Source: Streptomyces neyagawaensis (GTDB lineage Bacteria > Actinomycetota > Actinomycetes > Streptomycetales > Streptomycetaceae). Taken from it: DNA of 64,000 bases. The stretch is from contig NZ_JAMGBG010000001.1 in NCBI RefSeq assembly GCF_023516595.1, positions 1-64,000 of the forward strand. Direction: 5' to 3'. The notes under the pieces were generated by a model. That model was not told the DNA's origin and ran no database searches. It worked only from the letters and a program-made list of their open reading frames with translations. This document shows, in pieces, positions 9,265-18,347 of the stretch. How positions within the stretch are numbered: position 1 is the first letter of the stretch; each line of letters begins with the position of its first letter. The translations under genes and the position numbers were made by a program.

Positions 9265-9921
9265 CTATTCCCCCTCGAAGACGTTCCGGAGGTCTTTGAA
9301 CAGCTCCACGTCGCATGGTGCGAGGCTGGTCTGCTGAGCCACTTTCACGATCATCTCGGCGAGTGACCACACCAAACTGCGGTACATGCCGCGGCGACCT
9401 GCCTGCTTGAAGCCGTAGAGGCCGGCTTGCAGATATGGCCTACCCAGACTGGGAATGGCATACTGCACCTTCGCCGCCACGGGCGGCATGCTCAGATGCT
9501 GCTCTCCCACCCACAGGACGGGGACGATCGCGTTGCCCGTGTACGGCCGGGTCCGGAGCTGCTCCTCCTGCCGCCGCGCGAAGGCGTCCCATTCCTTGCC
9601 GCACCATTCCCTGGTGAAGTAACGGGTGTTGTAGATAGGCACGAAGACCCGGCAGGTGGCCAGAGCGTGCTTGAGCCGATTCTCCCAGTCGACACCGGTA
9701 TCCATCCCCCGATTCAGGAAACCCGGAGATTCCTCACCGTCATGATCGGTCAACTGCATGATGTTGCTGCATAACAGCGTGTAGAACTCCTCCAATGCCA
9801 GATCCGACGCGTCCTTCTTCGCTCGGGCTCCCTTGTAGGGCGTCCGGGCGTAACTCATGAAGAACACATACGGATCGGAGGAATTTGACGACTGTAGCGC
9901 CTGAGAAGCCGCCTGAACCAT
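9265..9921 (-). CDS. Second FxsC-like protein, TIR domain only
   Basis: A 218-residue protein with a TIR fold (FFMSYARTPYKGAR near residue 20; CRVFVPIYNTRYFTREWCGKEW at about 90-111, given here only to mark the motif as two parts: CRVFVPIYNTRYF and TREWCGKEW). The presumed catalytic Glu of WCxxE is kept (Glu110). It ends in a short helical part without the FxsC C-terminal domain of its neighbour. ATG at 9921 is chosen because GGGAAGGG precedes it; the longer frame to 10068 begins with non-coding-looking sequence. It is a paralogue, probably from duplication, placed between fxsB and fxsC. Its partner may be the adjacent full-length FxsC or the TIR part of FxsT. Confidence 0.8.
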   Translation of the reverse strand: MVQAASQALQSSNSSDPYVFFMSYARTPYKGARAKKDASDLALEEFYTLLCSNIMQLTDHDGEESPGFLNRGMDTGVDWENRLKHALATCRVFVPIYNTRYFTREWCGKEWDAFARRQEEQLRTRPYTGNAIVPVLWVGEQHLSMPPVAAKVQYAIPSLGRPYLQAGLYGFKQAGRRGMYRSLVWSLAEMIVKVAQQTSLAPCDVELFKDLRNVFEGE

Positions 9922-10115
9922 GGACTCGCCCTTCCCCGCCCCCGTCGCGCCCACCACGAACCTCCCAGGGTCCCGAGCCTCGCGAGTTGGCTCCGAGATC
10001 GGAGCGCGATAGCTACTGCCGGCGCCCAGAGACGGGCCCAGAGCGGACCGTACCGGACACAGTTGCACGGAAAGGGAGTTGGTGGACTATTACACCGCGA
10101 CCGGGTCGCTCTCCG

Positions 10116-12440
10116 CTACTCCGCCCACGTGTCAACCTCAGCCCGCATGCCCCGAACGAATCGGCGCCCAAGGGCGGTCAGTGAGCCTGTTTCGGCCATG
10201 GCGTCGAGAACGTCCACAACAGCCATACACCATTTGTCGGCCTCCAGCCGAGCCCGCTCGTGGAGATCGGCACAGACGTCCGCGATACCGCGGCGACGCC
10301 TGGTCCGCCAGACGTCGGCGACCGCGAGATGGGCGTACGCGCCCTGGACCACAGCATTGAGGGGTCGAGGGTCGGAGCGCCAGCGAACGCGAAAACGGCG
10401 GTCGTCGCGACCGTCGAGGAGATCGAACATGTCGAGCATCGCACCGAGTTTGACGTGCTGGTACTCGTGGACGATCAGCATCGCCAGGTCCTCGGCCGAG
10501 CGGGGCAGAGCGATACCCACCGCTCCGAAGGCGTGCCGGGAGGTGGCGCTCACGTCGTCGCCGGACGGATCGGGGGCGAGCGGGGTCACCGTGACGAGCC
10601 CGGCGGCGATGCCCCGGGCGTGGTCCGGGCATTCGGAGCGGATCAGTCGCCACGCCTGCGCGAACATCTCCTCCCAGCGTCGAAAATCAGCCTCAGCCAG
10701 TCTGGGCAGCGGCCGATACTCGTAGCAGTCGCGGGACGGGTCCACGTCGTCCAGGGCCACTTCCAGTCCGTCCGCGTACAGGTGCCTCAGCGGCTGCCAG
10801 ACCGTTCCCCGTGGGGACCGCTCCCTTCCCAGGGCTCGGCCGCCCACGATGATCGCCGCGTCGGAAGCCGTCACGGTGACGGTCCCGGCCCGGTGGTCGA
10901 CACTGTCCTGACCGATCAACAGACGGCCCATGCCGGGCAGATGGATCTCCGGCCCATCGGGACCCTCCCTCAGCGGCACCGGCAGGGTCAGCCGGCCACC
11001 GGTGCGGGCGACCGCGGACAGGGCTGCCTCGGCCGGGTGCCCGTCGGCTCCGCGGAGCGACTGTCCGCAGGCGAGAGCCCACACGCGCAGATACGGCTCG
11101 GACAGCAGTACGTCCAGCGCGGCGGTGGGCAGGTCGAGGACCGCGTCCCAGCCGGCCTCCGACCCCGTTCCCACATCCGCGCGGCGAGCGGCGGCCAGCA
11201 ACGCGCGACGCTGGCTGTTCTGGGCCGCCGCGAGAGACCGTACGGCGGCGGCGCTGCCGTGTCCGGCGGCGAGTTCGTCGAAGTGGGTCCACGTCAGGCC
11301 GTGCCAGCCGTGACGGACATCGGTTTCGTCGCGCTCGGCGGCCTGGACGTACTCGATGATCTTCAGCAGGTCGGAGCAGTAGACCGAGGGATTGTCGAAG
11401 CCATTGACCGCTCGGTGGCGGTGCCCGTAGAGGCCGCCGCCGCAGACGGACACGACCGGGCAGGAACGGCACTGGGGGCTCAGCCCGTCCAGGCCGGCTC
11501 GCCGAGCCTGGATGCCACGGTGAGCGGCGGCCTCCTCCAGGCGATGGGTGTCGATGTGCATGCCCGTCTCCGGGGCGCCCGGGTAGGCCGTCTTGAGCCA
11601 GTCGGCCTGCTCGATGGCGCCGTCCGTCTCCACCACCAGCAGGTCGGAGCTGCCCAGGCCGAGTGCCTCGGTGAGGCTGCCCCGGCCACGCGTCAGTCGA
11701 CTGATCGACTCGAAGAGCCGGATGCGCATGGGCATGCCGTCGGCGGTCCACTGCTTGTGCACCGCGATCAGCCAGTCCGCGTAGTCGGTGTCACCGCCGG
11801 GGCGAGGGGGTGGGTACTCCCAGGTCGCATGGGGCAGCAGGAAGTCCGCGGCGGGTGGGCGCAGGTCGGCCAGTGCCCGGTAGACATCCACCGGGTCGTT
11901 CTCGACGTCGATGGTGCAGAGCAGGCCGCCGAAGGCACTGCGGTGGGCCGGGGCTCCCAGGAGACGCACCGCGCGCACCGCGTCCTGGTGGGAGCCGGAG
12001 CCGTTGCGCCGGATCCGGTGACGGTCGTTGGACCTCTCGTCGCCGTCGAGCGAGATGCTGGCGACGATGGACTCCTCCACCAGCATCGCGCAGAACTCCT
12101 CGTCCAGACGGAGGCCGTTGGTCTGCATACGAAGGTCCAGCTCGGCCACGCCCCGCAGCGCGGAACGCAGCGAGCGGGCGAAGCGCCGCAGCCGTTCCCG
12201 TCCGGCCAGCAGGGGCTCGCCGCCGTGCAGGACGACGTGTACGCGAGTGAGGTGGTGTGCGGAGGCATGCTCCGCGATCCGGTCGGCCGTGCGTCGGAAC
12301 GTCTCGTCCGACATGGTGACCGGACGCCTCAGCCAGCTCTTGTCGGCGTGCTGGTAGACGTAACAGTGGTCGCACGCCAAGTCGCAACGGCTGTGCACCT
12401 TGATCACGAACTGACGGAAGGGCCGCGTCGCCGCGATCAC
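10116..12440 (-). CDS. fxsB: FxsB-type radical SAM/SPASM cyclophane maturase with HExxH domain
   Basis: A 774-residue enzyme. Cys19, Cys23 and Cys26 form the CxxxCxxC cluster that binds the SAM [4Fe-4S]. HGGEPLLAG near residue 75 fits the GGE SAM-contact motif. A SPASM-like region at about 320-350 begins CRSCPVVSVCGGG and ends with a further Cys, to hold auxiliary clusters. The C-terminal half contains VHEYQH, an HExxH zinc-peptidase-like motif at 657-661, as found in FxsB family fusions. Related FxsB enzymes crosslink an aromatic side chain to a nearby residue in FxsA, giving a three-residue cyclophane. GTG at 12440 has GAGGGA upstream. It sits 34 bases after fxsA, so the two are probably co-transcribed. 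Confidence 0.93.
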   Translation of the reverse strand: MIAATRPFRQFVIKVHSRCDLACDHCYVYQHADKSWLRRPVTMSDETFRRTADRIAEHASAHHLTRVHVVLHGGEPLLAGRERLRRFARSLRSALRGVAELDLRMQTNGLRLDEEFCAMLVEESIVASISLDGDERSNDRHRIRRNGSGSHQDAVRAVRLLGAPAHRSAFGGLLCTIDVENDPVDVYRALADLRPPAADFLLPHATWEYPPPRPGGDTDYADWLIAVHKQWTADGMPMRIRLFESISRLTRGRGSLTEALGLGSSDLLVVETDGAIEQADWLKTAYPGAPETGMHIDTHRLEEAAAHRGIQARRAGLDGLSPQCRSCPVVSVCGGGLYGHRHRAVNGFDNPSVYCSDLLKIIEYVQAAERDETDVRHGWHGLTWTHFDELAAGHGSAAAVRSLAAAQNSQRRALLAAARRADVGTGSEAGWDAVLDLPTAALDVLLSEPYLRVWALACGQSLRGADGHPAEAALSAVARTGGRLTLPVPLREGPDGPEIHLPGMGRLLIGQDSVDHRAGTVTVTASDAAIIVGGRALGRERSPRGTVWQPLRHLYADGLEVALDDVDPSRDCYEYRPLPRLAEADFRRWEEMFAQAWRLIRSECPDHARGIAAGLVTVTPLAPDPSGDDVSATSRHAFGAVGIALPRSAEDLAMLIVHEYQHVKLGAMLDMFDLLDGRDDRRFRVRWRSDPRPLNAVVQGAYAHLAVADVWRTRRRRGIADVCADLHERARLEADKWCMAVVDVLDAMAETGSLTALGRRFVRGMRAEVDTWAE

Positions 12441-12474
12441 CGGTACGGTCCCTCGGGGATTCCGGCCGACCCGG

Positions 12475-12630
12475 TCAGAGCGACGACTGGAAGGCGGCCA
12501 CCGGTTCTCCGCCTCCCCCGAGCATCCTTGCCAGAGCCGAGTCTTGTGCGGACTCCGGTACCTCAGCCAGCGAGATGTCGTGCAAGTCCCTGACGACGCT
12601 CGTGGCGAACGGCTGCTCGTAGCTGTCCAT
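12475..12630 (-). CDS. fxsA: FxsA precursor peptide (FxSxx-COOH)
   Basis: A 51-residue ribosomal peptide precursor ending in AAFQSSL, an exact F-x-S-x-x C-terminus. The leader contains VVRDLHDISLAEV and a GGGGEP linker before the core. ATG at 12630 is chosen over 12666 because GAGGAG lies seven bases upstream. The predicted modification is a crosslink between Phe47 and Ser49 made by FxsB. There is no Cys and no second aromatic residue in the last ten residues, so a single ring is expected. It is the first gene of the minus-strand locus. Its promoter should lie in 12631-12880. Confidence 0.93.
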   Translation of the reverse strand: MDSYEQPFATSVVRDLHDISLAEVPESAQDSALARMLGGGGEPVAAFQSSL

Positions 12631-12818
12631 GGATGTCTCCTCGGGCGTATGGCTCACGGGCCGCATACCTCATAGTGGTGGCGCGTTGAACGAACAGCAA
12701 GGTGACCCACTCGCGCGCAGGCCGCGCGCGCCGCTCGAAGGTGACCCCGCACGACGAACGGCCGTGATCGTCAGGAGGCCCCTCCTGGCGGCCCCTCGCT
12801 GCGGAGGAGCCGACGGGT

Positions 12819-12856
12819 CAGGAAAGTCGTCCTGACGACACGGCCGTTGTCGTCGT
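12819..12856. terminator. Two adjacent hairpins between fxsA and the ABC importer
   Basis: GTCAGGA/TCCTGAC (12819-12838) and GACGACA/TGTCGTC (12836-12856) are perfect 7-bp stems that overlap by three bases and so are mutually exclusive. They lie 25 bases downstream of the ABC ATPase stop and upstream of fxsA, where termination of the transporter operon would be expected. Confidence 0.45.
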
Positions 12857-12880
12857 CCGGTCCGAGGGGCCGGTTGGGCG

Positions 12881-13783
12881 TTACGCCGCCCCGTCCTTCG
12901 TCGAAGCCCCCGGAGCCGTCAGGTCCTTCTCCTCCGGGAGTTCGTCGACGTCCACTCCGCGGACCTGGGCCAGTTCGTGCTTGAGGGCCGCGAGTTCCGT
13001 GCCGCCCGCCATGTGGTTGGTGAGTTCCTCCAGGGTGACCTGGTCGCGGGCGGCGGAGAGTTCCATCGTGCCGAGGCGCAGGACGCTGAAGTGGTCGCCG
13101 ACCATGTACGCGTGGTGCGGGTTGTGGGTGATGAAGATGACGCCGAGGCCGCGGTCGCGGGCGGCGGCGATGTACTTCAGGACCACACCCGACTGCTTGA
13201 CGCCGAGGGCCGCCGTGGGCTCGTCGAGGATGAGGACGCGTGCGCCGAAGTAGACGGCGCGGGCGATCGCGACGCACTGGCGCTGGCCGCCGGAGAGCGT
13301 GCCGATGGGCTGTTCCAGGTCGTCCAGGACGATGCCCATGTTGCGCAGTTCGGCGTCCGCGGTCTGCTTCATCTTCTCGATGTCGAGGCGACGGATCGGC
13401 CAGGGACCCTTCGTCATCTCCGAGCCGAGGAAGAAGTTCCGCCACACCGGCATCAGGGGGACCGTGGCCAGATCCTGGTAGACCGTCGCGATGCCGGCGT
13501 CCAGGGCCTCGCGCGGGGTGGTGAAGCGGACCGGCGTGCCGTCGACCAGGAACTCGCCCTCGGTGTGCTGGTGCAGACCCGAGATGATCTTGATCAGGGT
13601 GGACTTGCCGGCACCGTTGTCGCCCAGGACGCAGGTGACCTTGCCGGGGTGCACGGTCAGGTCCACGCCGTGCAGGGCACGGACGTTGCCGTACGCCTTG
13701 CCCGCACCGCGCAGTTCCACCACCGGCGTGTCGGTGGCGGGGGTCGCGTCGGGCGAGGCGGCGGTCGTGTTCGTGGGTGTCAT
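12881..13783 (-). CDS. Sugar/inositol ABC importer ATPase (single NBD)
   Basis: A 300-residue ATPase with Walker A GDNGAGKS, signature LSGGQRQ, Walker B LILDEP and the H-loop in FITHNPHHA. It has only one nucleotide-binding domain, unlike the two-domain RbsA/MglA type, so it should act as a homodimer. It is the last gene of the lipoprotein-permease-ATPase operon, whose membrane protein is RbsC-like. ATG at 13783 has GGAGGTG ten bases upstream and lies eight bases after the permease stop. Divergence from iolC suggests myo-inositol or a related polyol as substrate. This is inference from context. Confidence 0.9.
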   Translation of the reverse strand: MTPTNTTAASPDATPATDTPVVELRGAGKAYGNVRALHGVDLTVHPGKVTCVLGDNGAGKSTLIKIISGLHQHTEGEFLVDGTPVRFTTPREALDAGIATVYQDLATVPLMPVWRNFFLGSEMTKGPWPIRRLDIEKMKQTADAELRNMGIVLDDLEQPIGTLSGGQRQCVAIARAVYFGARVLILDEPTAALGVKQSGVVLKYIAAARDRGLGVIFITHNPHHAYMVGDHFSVLRLGTMELSAARDQVTLEELTNHMAGGTELAALKHELAQVRGVDVDELPEEKDLTAPGASTKDGAA

Positions 13784-13791
13784 GGGGTGGT

Positions 13792-14868
13792 TCACCTCCG
13801 GGTCGCCTGGCGGCGGACCCACAAGTTGACGAGGGCGGCGATCAGGAGCATCACGCCGAGGAAGGCCTTGAACCAGTCGGGGTTCCAGTTGGCGTAGACG
13901 ATGCCCTGGTTGACCATGCCGAAGATGAAGGCGCCGATGACCGGGCCGATCGCCGAGCCGTAGCCGCCGGTCAGCAGGCAGCCGCCGATCACCGCCGCGA
14001 TGATGTACAGGAACTCGTTGCCCACACCCTCGTTGGACTGCACCGTGTTGAACGAGAACAGCAGATGCATGCCCACGAACCAGGCCCCGGCGCCCACGCC
14101 CATGAAGAGGGCCACCTTGGTGAAGTTCACGGGCACGCCGACGGCCCGCGCACTGTCCTGGCTGCCGCCGACCGCGAAGATCCAGTTGCCGAACTTGGTG
14201 CGCAGCAGCAGCCAGGTCGCGATGGCCGCGAACACCAGCCAGTAGAAGATCGTGATCTTGAAGTCGACGCCGCCGATGGTCACCTCGGAGGCGAAGATGC
14301 TCTTGGCCTGGTCGAAGCCGTCCATGTCGGCGATCGAGTCGGACGCCACATTGCCGGTGAAGATCTTCGTGACGGCCAGGTTGGAGCCCTGGAGGATCAG
14401 GAAGGAACCCAGCGTCACCAGGAAGCTCGGCAGGCCGGTCCTGATCAGCAGCCAGCCGTTGAACGCGCCCACCGCCAGCGACACGATCAGCGCGACGATC
14501 ACGCCCGTCCACACGTTCACCGTGAGCTGGAAGCTGAGGATCGCGGCGGTCAGGGCTGAGGTGGTGACCGCGACACCGGCGGACAGGTCGAACTCCCCGC
14601 CGATCATCAGCAACGCCACCGGCAGCGCCATGATGCCCATGACGGACGCCTGGTAGAGCACGGTCGCCAGCGAGCCGGCCTCACGGAAGGAAGGGGCCAC
14701 GGCGAAGAAGAAGACGTACACACCGATCGCGGCGATCAGCGCGCCGACCTCGGGGCGGGCCAACAGGCGTCGACCCAGGGAACGTTCGACGGTACGGCCG
14801 TCCTTCTGGGCGGCCGGCGGAGCCGGCGGCGAGGGGGAGCTCGCCGCCGGTGCCGTTGCTTGGGACAT
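13792..14868 (-). CDS. ABC importer permease, RbsC/AraH family
   Basis: A 358-residue permease of the branched sugar importer family (BPD_transp_2) with about nine to ten membrane segments. The conserved [20 protein letters not shown] segment (residues about 90-110) is the usual RbsC-type signature. A cytoplasmic Ala/Pro/Ser-rich N-terminus of about 30 residues precedes the first helix. It lies five bases downstream of the binding-protein gene and just upstream of its ATPase, so a single transcript is expected. Confidence 0.92.
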   Translation of the reverse strand: MSQATAPAASSPSPPAPPAAQKDGRTVERSLGRRLLARPEVGALIAAIGVYVFFFAVAPSFREAGSLATVLYQASVMGIMALPVALLMIGGEFDLSAGVAVTTSALTAAILSFQLTVNVWTGVIVALIVSLAVGAFNGWLLIRTGLPSFLVTLGSFLILQGSNLAVTKIFTGNVASDSIADMDGFDQAKSIFASEVTIGGVDFKITIFYWLVFAAIATWLLLRTKFGNWIFAVGGSQDSARAVGVPVNFTKVALFMGVGAGAWFVGMHLLFSFNTVQSNEGVGNEFLYIIAAVIGGCLLTGGYGSAIGPVIGAFIFGMVNQGIVYANWNPDWFKAFLGVMLLIAALVNLWVRRQATRR

Positions 14869-14873
14869 TCAGA

Positions 14874-15893
14874 TCACCGGGTGCCCTTCGCGGCGAACTT
14901 GGCGATCGTGTCGACGTTGTCCTTGTCCACGAAGGCCGGGCCCGTCAGGACCGGCGCCTCACCGCCGCCGCTGTAGTTGCCGTTGTTCTTGTAGAGCCAC
15001 AGGGAGTCGATCGCCAGGTAGCCCTGGAGGTAGGGCTGCTGGTCGACGGCGAACTCGATGTCGCCCGCCTTGATGGCGTCCGTCAGCTCCTTGTTCAGGT
15101 CGAACGTGGCGACCTTGGCCTTGCTGCTGGCGTCGTCGACCGACTGCACGGAGGTCAGGGCGATGGGCGCGCCGAGCGTGACGACCTCGTCGATCGAGGA
15201 GTCCTGCTTGAGCTTGGCCGTGATGGTGGACTTCACCGAGGGCATGTCGGTGCCGTTGACGTAGAGGTTCTCGGTCTTGCCCTTGAAGGTCTTCTTCACG
15301 CCGGCGCAACGGGCCTCGAGAGAGACGTTGCCCTGCTCGTGGATCACGCAGACCGCGTGCTTGGCGCCGGTCTCGTTGAGCTTCTTGCCGAAGGCCTCAC
15401 CGGAGACGGTCTCGTCCTGGCCGAAGAAGGAGAGCAGACCCTGCTCCTTCCACACGTCCATGCCGGAGTTCAGGCCGACGACGGGGATGCCCGCCTTCTC
15501 CGCCTTGGCGATGACGTCCTTCATCGCGTCGGGCTTGGCGAGGGTGACGGCGATGCCGTCGACCTTCTGGTCGATCGCGTTCTGGACGAGGTTCGCCTGG
15601 TTCGCGGCGTTCGGGTCGTTCGAGTAGACCAGCTTGACGTTGTCCTTGTCGGCGGCGGTCTGGGCGCCCTTGCGGACGATGTCCCAGAAGGTGTCGCCCT
15701 GCCCGGCGTGGGTCACCAGCGCCACCGTCATCTGCGGCGTGTTGGCCTTGCCCGCGGAGGCGTTCGCCCCGCCCTCCTCGGCCTCCTTGCCGCCGGAGCT
15801 GCTGGAGCATCCGGCTATGAACATCGCGGAGGCCGCGGCCATGGCGAAAAAGGGAGCCACTCGGCGTGAGCGGGGCTGAAACGTGCGGTCCAT
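14874..15893 (-). CDS. Sugar/inositol-binding lipoprotein (periplasmic-binding type 1)
   Basis: A 339-residue substrate-binding protein. The signal peptide has a lipobox ending FIAGCSSSS, so Cys29 should be lipidated. The mature part opens with MTVALVTHAGQGDTFWDIVRK, typical of RbsB/IbpA-like type 1 binding proteins. It is the promoter-proximal gene of the importer operon. On the minus strand a TTGACA at 16054-16049 and TTTGAT at 16031-16026, 17 bases apart, form a likely promoter inside a large dyad shared with iolC. Confidence 0.92.
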   Translation of the reverse strand: MDRTFQPRSRRVAPFFAMAAASAMFIAGCSSSSGGKEAEEGGANASAGKANTPQMTVALVTHAGQGDTFWDIVRKGAQTAADKDNVKLVYSNDPNAANQANLVQNAIDQKVDGIAVTLAKPDAMKDVIAKAEKAGIPVVGLNSGMDVWKEQGLLSFFGQDETVSGEAFGKKLNETGAKHAVCVIHEQGNVSLEARCAGVKKTFKGKTENLYVNGTDMPSVKSTITAKLKQDSSIDEVVTLGAPIALTSVQSVDDASSKAKVATFDLNKELTDAIKAGDIEFAVDQQPYLQGYLAIDSLWLYKNNGNYSGGGEAPVLTGPAFVDKDNVDTIAKFAAKGTR

Positions 15894-16226
15894 CTTTCCT
15901 GCACCTCACTGTGCGACAGGGGGAAAGGGAACGGGACAGCGTCGGGCAGTGTGCCCGCGCGAGCCCGGACCTGAAGTCCGGATCATTGTGCCGGTAGGCC
16001 GGCTGCGCTGTTTCGTTGGGACGGGATCAAACCCCTGGCACACCCAGCTGTCAAGACTTTGTTAAGACATCATTTCACGAGCAGGTCCGAATGTCAGTAC
16101 AAAGCCTTGACAGCAGCTCGCCCGGGGCCCTACACCTGGGGTACCTCCGCCCCCGTGTGTGCGCATCCCAGGCGCGCCACGGGTTTCCGGTCGGCCCGCA
16201 TCCCCCCCACCCGAGGAGCGACGCGC
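15894..16226. promoter_or_regulatory. Divergent promoter/operator region of the importer and iolC
   Basis: A near-perfect long inverted repeat has arms 16046-16062 and 16099-16115 (15 of 17 bases match). A second inner pair is GACAT (16066-16070) and ATGTC (16091-16095). Each outer arm contains a TTGACA in the outward direction. The plus-strand one (16107-16112) is followed after 18 bases by TACACC (16131-16136). The minus-strand one is followed after 17 bases by TTTGAT. The dyad therefore holds both -35 elements, the expected layout for one regulator controlling both operons. Confidence 0.75.
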
Positions 16227-17195
16227 ATGCCCGAGTCCACCGAGTCCGCCGAGTCCTTCGATCTCATCACCATGGGTCGCATCGGAGTGGATCTGTATCC
16301 GCTGCAGACCGGTGTGCCGCTCGCCCGTGTCGAGTCCTTCGGCAAGTTCCTCGGCGGGTCCGCCTCCAACGTCGCGGTGGCGGCGGCGCGGCTCGGCAAC
16401 ACGGCCGCCGTGATCACACGGACGGGAGACGACCCCTTCGGCGTGTTCCTGCACGAGGCCCTCAAGGAGTTCGGCGTCGACGACCGGTTCGTCACCCCCG
16501 TCGCCGCCCACCCGACGCCGATCACGTTCTGCGAGATCTTCCCGCCGGACGACTTCCCGCTCTACTTCTACCGGCGCCCCAAGGCCCCCGACCTGGAGAT
16601 CCACACCGACGAGCTGGACTTCTTCGCCGTCCGCGCGGCCCGCGTCTTCTGGATCACCGGCACCGGACTGAGCGAGGAGCCCAGCCGCTCCGCCACCATC
16701 GCCGCGCTCAAGGCGCGCGACAAGGCCGCCGGCACCACCGTGTTCGACCTGGACTGGCGACCCATGTTCTGGCGGGACCCCGAGACCGCCCGCCCGTACT
16801 ACGCCGAGGCCCTGCGGCACTCCACGGTCGCCGTCGGCAACCTCGACGAGTGCGAGGTCGCCACCGGTGTCCGGGAACCCCGGGCCTGCGCGGAGGCGCT
16901 GCTGGAGGCGGGGGTGGAGCTGGCCGTCGTCAAGCAGGGCCCCAAGGGGGTGCTCGCCGTCCACCGCGACGGCACGGTCGCCGAGGTGCCGCCGGTGCCG
17001 GTCGAGGTCGTCAACGGGCTCGGCGCGGGCGACGCCTTCGGCGGCTCCCTCTGCCACGGGCTGCTGCGCGGCTGGGATCTGGAGCGGATCATGCGGTACG
17101 CCAACGCCGCGGGCGCCCTCGTCGCGTCCCGCCTCGCCTGCTCCTCGGCGATGCCGACGGCGGGGGAGGTGGAGGAGTTGCTGGGGGCCGGGTGA
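16227..17195 (+). CDS. iolC: 5-dehydro-2-deoxygluconokinase (PfkB family)
   Basis: A 322-residue PfkB/ribokinase-family kinase. The N-terminal TMGRIGVDLYPLQTG and GGSASNVAVAAARLG are the inositol-kinase form of the first PfkB signature. NGLGAGDAFGGSL carries the catalytic Asp (second signature). It would phosphorylate 2-deoxy-5-keto-D-gluconate in myo-inositol catabolism. ATG at 16227 has GAGGAG nine bases upstream, and the upstream extension of the frame lies in promoter sequence. Its neighbours, an importer, an aldolase and iolD, support the pathway. Confidence 0.92.
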   Translation: MPESTESAESFDLITMGRIGVDLYPLQTGVPLARVESFGKFLGGSASNVAVAAARLGNTAAVITRTGDDPFGVFLHEALKEFGVDDRFVTPVAAHPTPITFCEIFPPDDFPLYFYRRPKAPDLEIHTDELDFFAVRAARVFWITGTGLSEEPSRSATIAALKARDKAAGTTVFDLDWRPMFWRDPETARPYYAEALRHSTVAVGNLDECEVATGVREPRACAEALLEAGVELAVVKQGPKGVLAVHRDGTVAEVPPVPVEVVNGLGAGDAFGGSLCHGLLRGWDLERIMRYANAAGALVASRLACSSAMPTAGEVEELLGAG

Positions 17196-17285
17196 CGCCG
17201 CGGTTCGCCGTCGACCCCGGGTCGCCTGCCGGTGAGTGGGGCTGATCGCGCCCACGCGGCGGAGCCGCATGTGCCACCGCCCCGC

Positions 17286-17328
17286 GCCCCTGGAGGAGGG
17301 CGGGCCGCAGGCCCGTCCCTCCAGGGGC
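17286..17328. terminator. Long GC-rich hairpin after iolC
   Basis: Two arms of about 19-21 bases (GCCCCTGGAGG... and ...CCAGGGGC) flank a three-base loop. The hairpin is 90 bases after the iolC stop and runs directly into an interspersed repeat copy. It may attenuate readthrough into the aldolase gene. Confidence 0.5.
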
Positions 17329-17352
17329 GCGGGGAACTGCGCGAGCAACCAC
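17324..17352 (+). repeat. Interspersed Streptomyces repeat, copy 1
   Basis: Contains GGGGCGCGGGGAACTGCGCGA followed by GCAACCAC. The same core recurs near 39.55, 46.67 and 57.53 kb, always between genes and next to hairpins. Confidence 0.8.
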
Positions 17353-17444
17353 GAACCACCCGCACCCGCCAACGAACACGCACCCCCGAGCCATGAGGCG
17401 CCCGAAGGGGACGAAGGGGCACCGCCCCTGGAACGGAGCCCGAG

Positions 17445-18323
17445 TTGACCATCCGCATCCCCGACCTCGCCACGGTCCGCGCACGCCACCCCGAGGCCGT
17501 CGCCGAAGCCGCGGCCCGCCGCGCCCGCCGCCCGCTCATCGGTGACCGCGGCCGGCTGATGATCGTCGCCGCCGACCACCCCGCCCGCGGCGCCCTCGGC
17601 GTCGGCGGCCGCCCCCTCGCCATGGCCGACCGGGCCGATCTCCTGCGGCGCCTGTGCACCGCGCTGTCGCGGCCCGGCGTGGACGGCGTGCTCGCCACCG
17701 CCGACATCCTGGAGGACCTGCTGCTCCTGGGCGCCCTGGAGAACAAGGTCGTCATGGGCTCCCTCAACCGCGGCGGGCTCGCCGGGGCGTCCTTCGAGAT
17801 GGACGACCGCTTCACCGGCCACCGCCCGCAGGACATCGAGCGTCTCCGCTTCGACGCGGGCAAACTGCTGCTGCGCGTCGACTACGACGACCCGGGTTCC
17901 CTGCGGACCCTGCACTCCACCGCCCGCGCGGTCGACGACATGGCGGCGCGCCGACTGCCGCTGTTCGTCGAGCCGTTCATCTCGCGCCGCGTGGACGGCC
18001 GGGTCCGCAACGATCTGAGCGCCGAGGCCGTCACCCGCTCCATCGCCATCGCGGCGGGCCTCGGCGGCACCTCGGCGTACACCTGGCTGAAGCTGCCCGT
18101 CACCGACGACGCGGACGCGATGGCCGAGGTCCTGGACACCTCCACCCTGCCCGTCGTACTGCTGGGCGGCGAGGTGGGGAAGGATCAGGACGGCGCCTAC
18201 GAGAAGTGGCGCAAGGCCCTGCGGCTACCCACCGTCCAGGGCCTGGTCGTCGGCCGTTCCCTGCTCTACCCCGCCGAGGGCAGCGTGGAGACCGCGGTCG
18301 ACACGGCGGTCGGGCTGCTCTGA
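17445..18323 (+). CDS. Cgl0158-type class I aldolase (IolJ-like step)
   Basis: A 292-residue protein of the DeoC/LacD-like aldolase group often annotated as the Cgl0158 family. It has the conserved LMIVAADHPARGALGVG near residue 38, NKVVMGSLNRGGLAG near 105 and a lysine in YTWLKLPV near 205 that could form the Schiff base. In inositol clusters this family is proposed to cleave 2-deoxy-5-keto-gluconate 6-phosphate. The start is TTG at 17445 with GGAG eight bases upstream. It lies between iolC and iolD on the same strand. Confidence 0.8.
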   Translation: MTIRIPDLATVRARHPEAVAEAAARRARRPLIGDRGRLMIVAADHPARGALGVGGRPLAMADRADLLRRLCTALSRPGVDGVLATADILEDLLLLGALENKVVMGSLNRGGLAGASFEMDDRFTGHRPQDIERLRFDAGKLLLRVDYDDPGSLRTLHSTARAVDDMAARRLPLFVEPFISRRVDGRVRNDLSAEAVTRSIAIAAGLGGTSAYTWLKLPVTDDADAMAEVLDTSTLPVVLLGGEVGKDQDGAYEKWRKALRLPTVQGLVVGRSLLYPAEGSVETAVDTAVGLL

Positions 18324-18347
18324 GCCAACCCACGCCCACGCCCAAGC

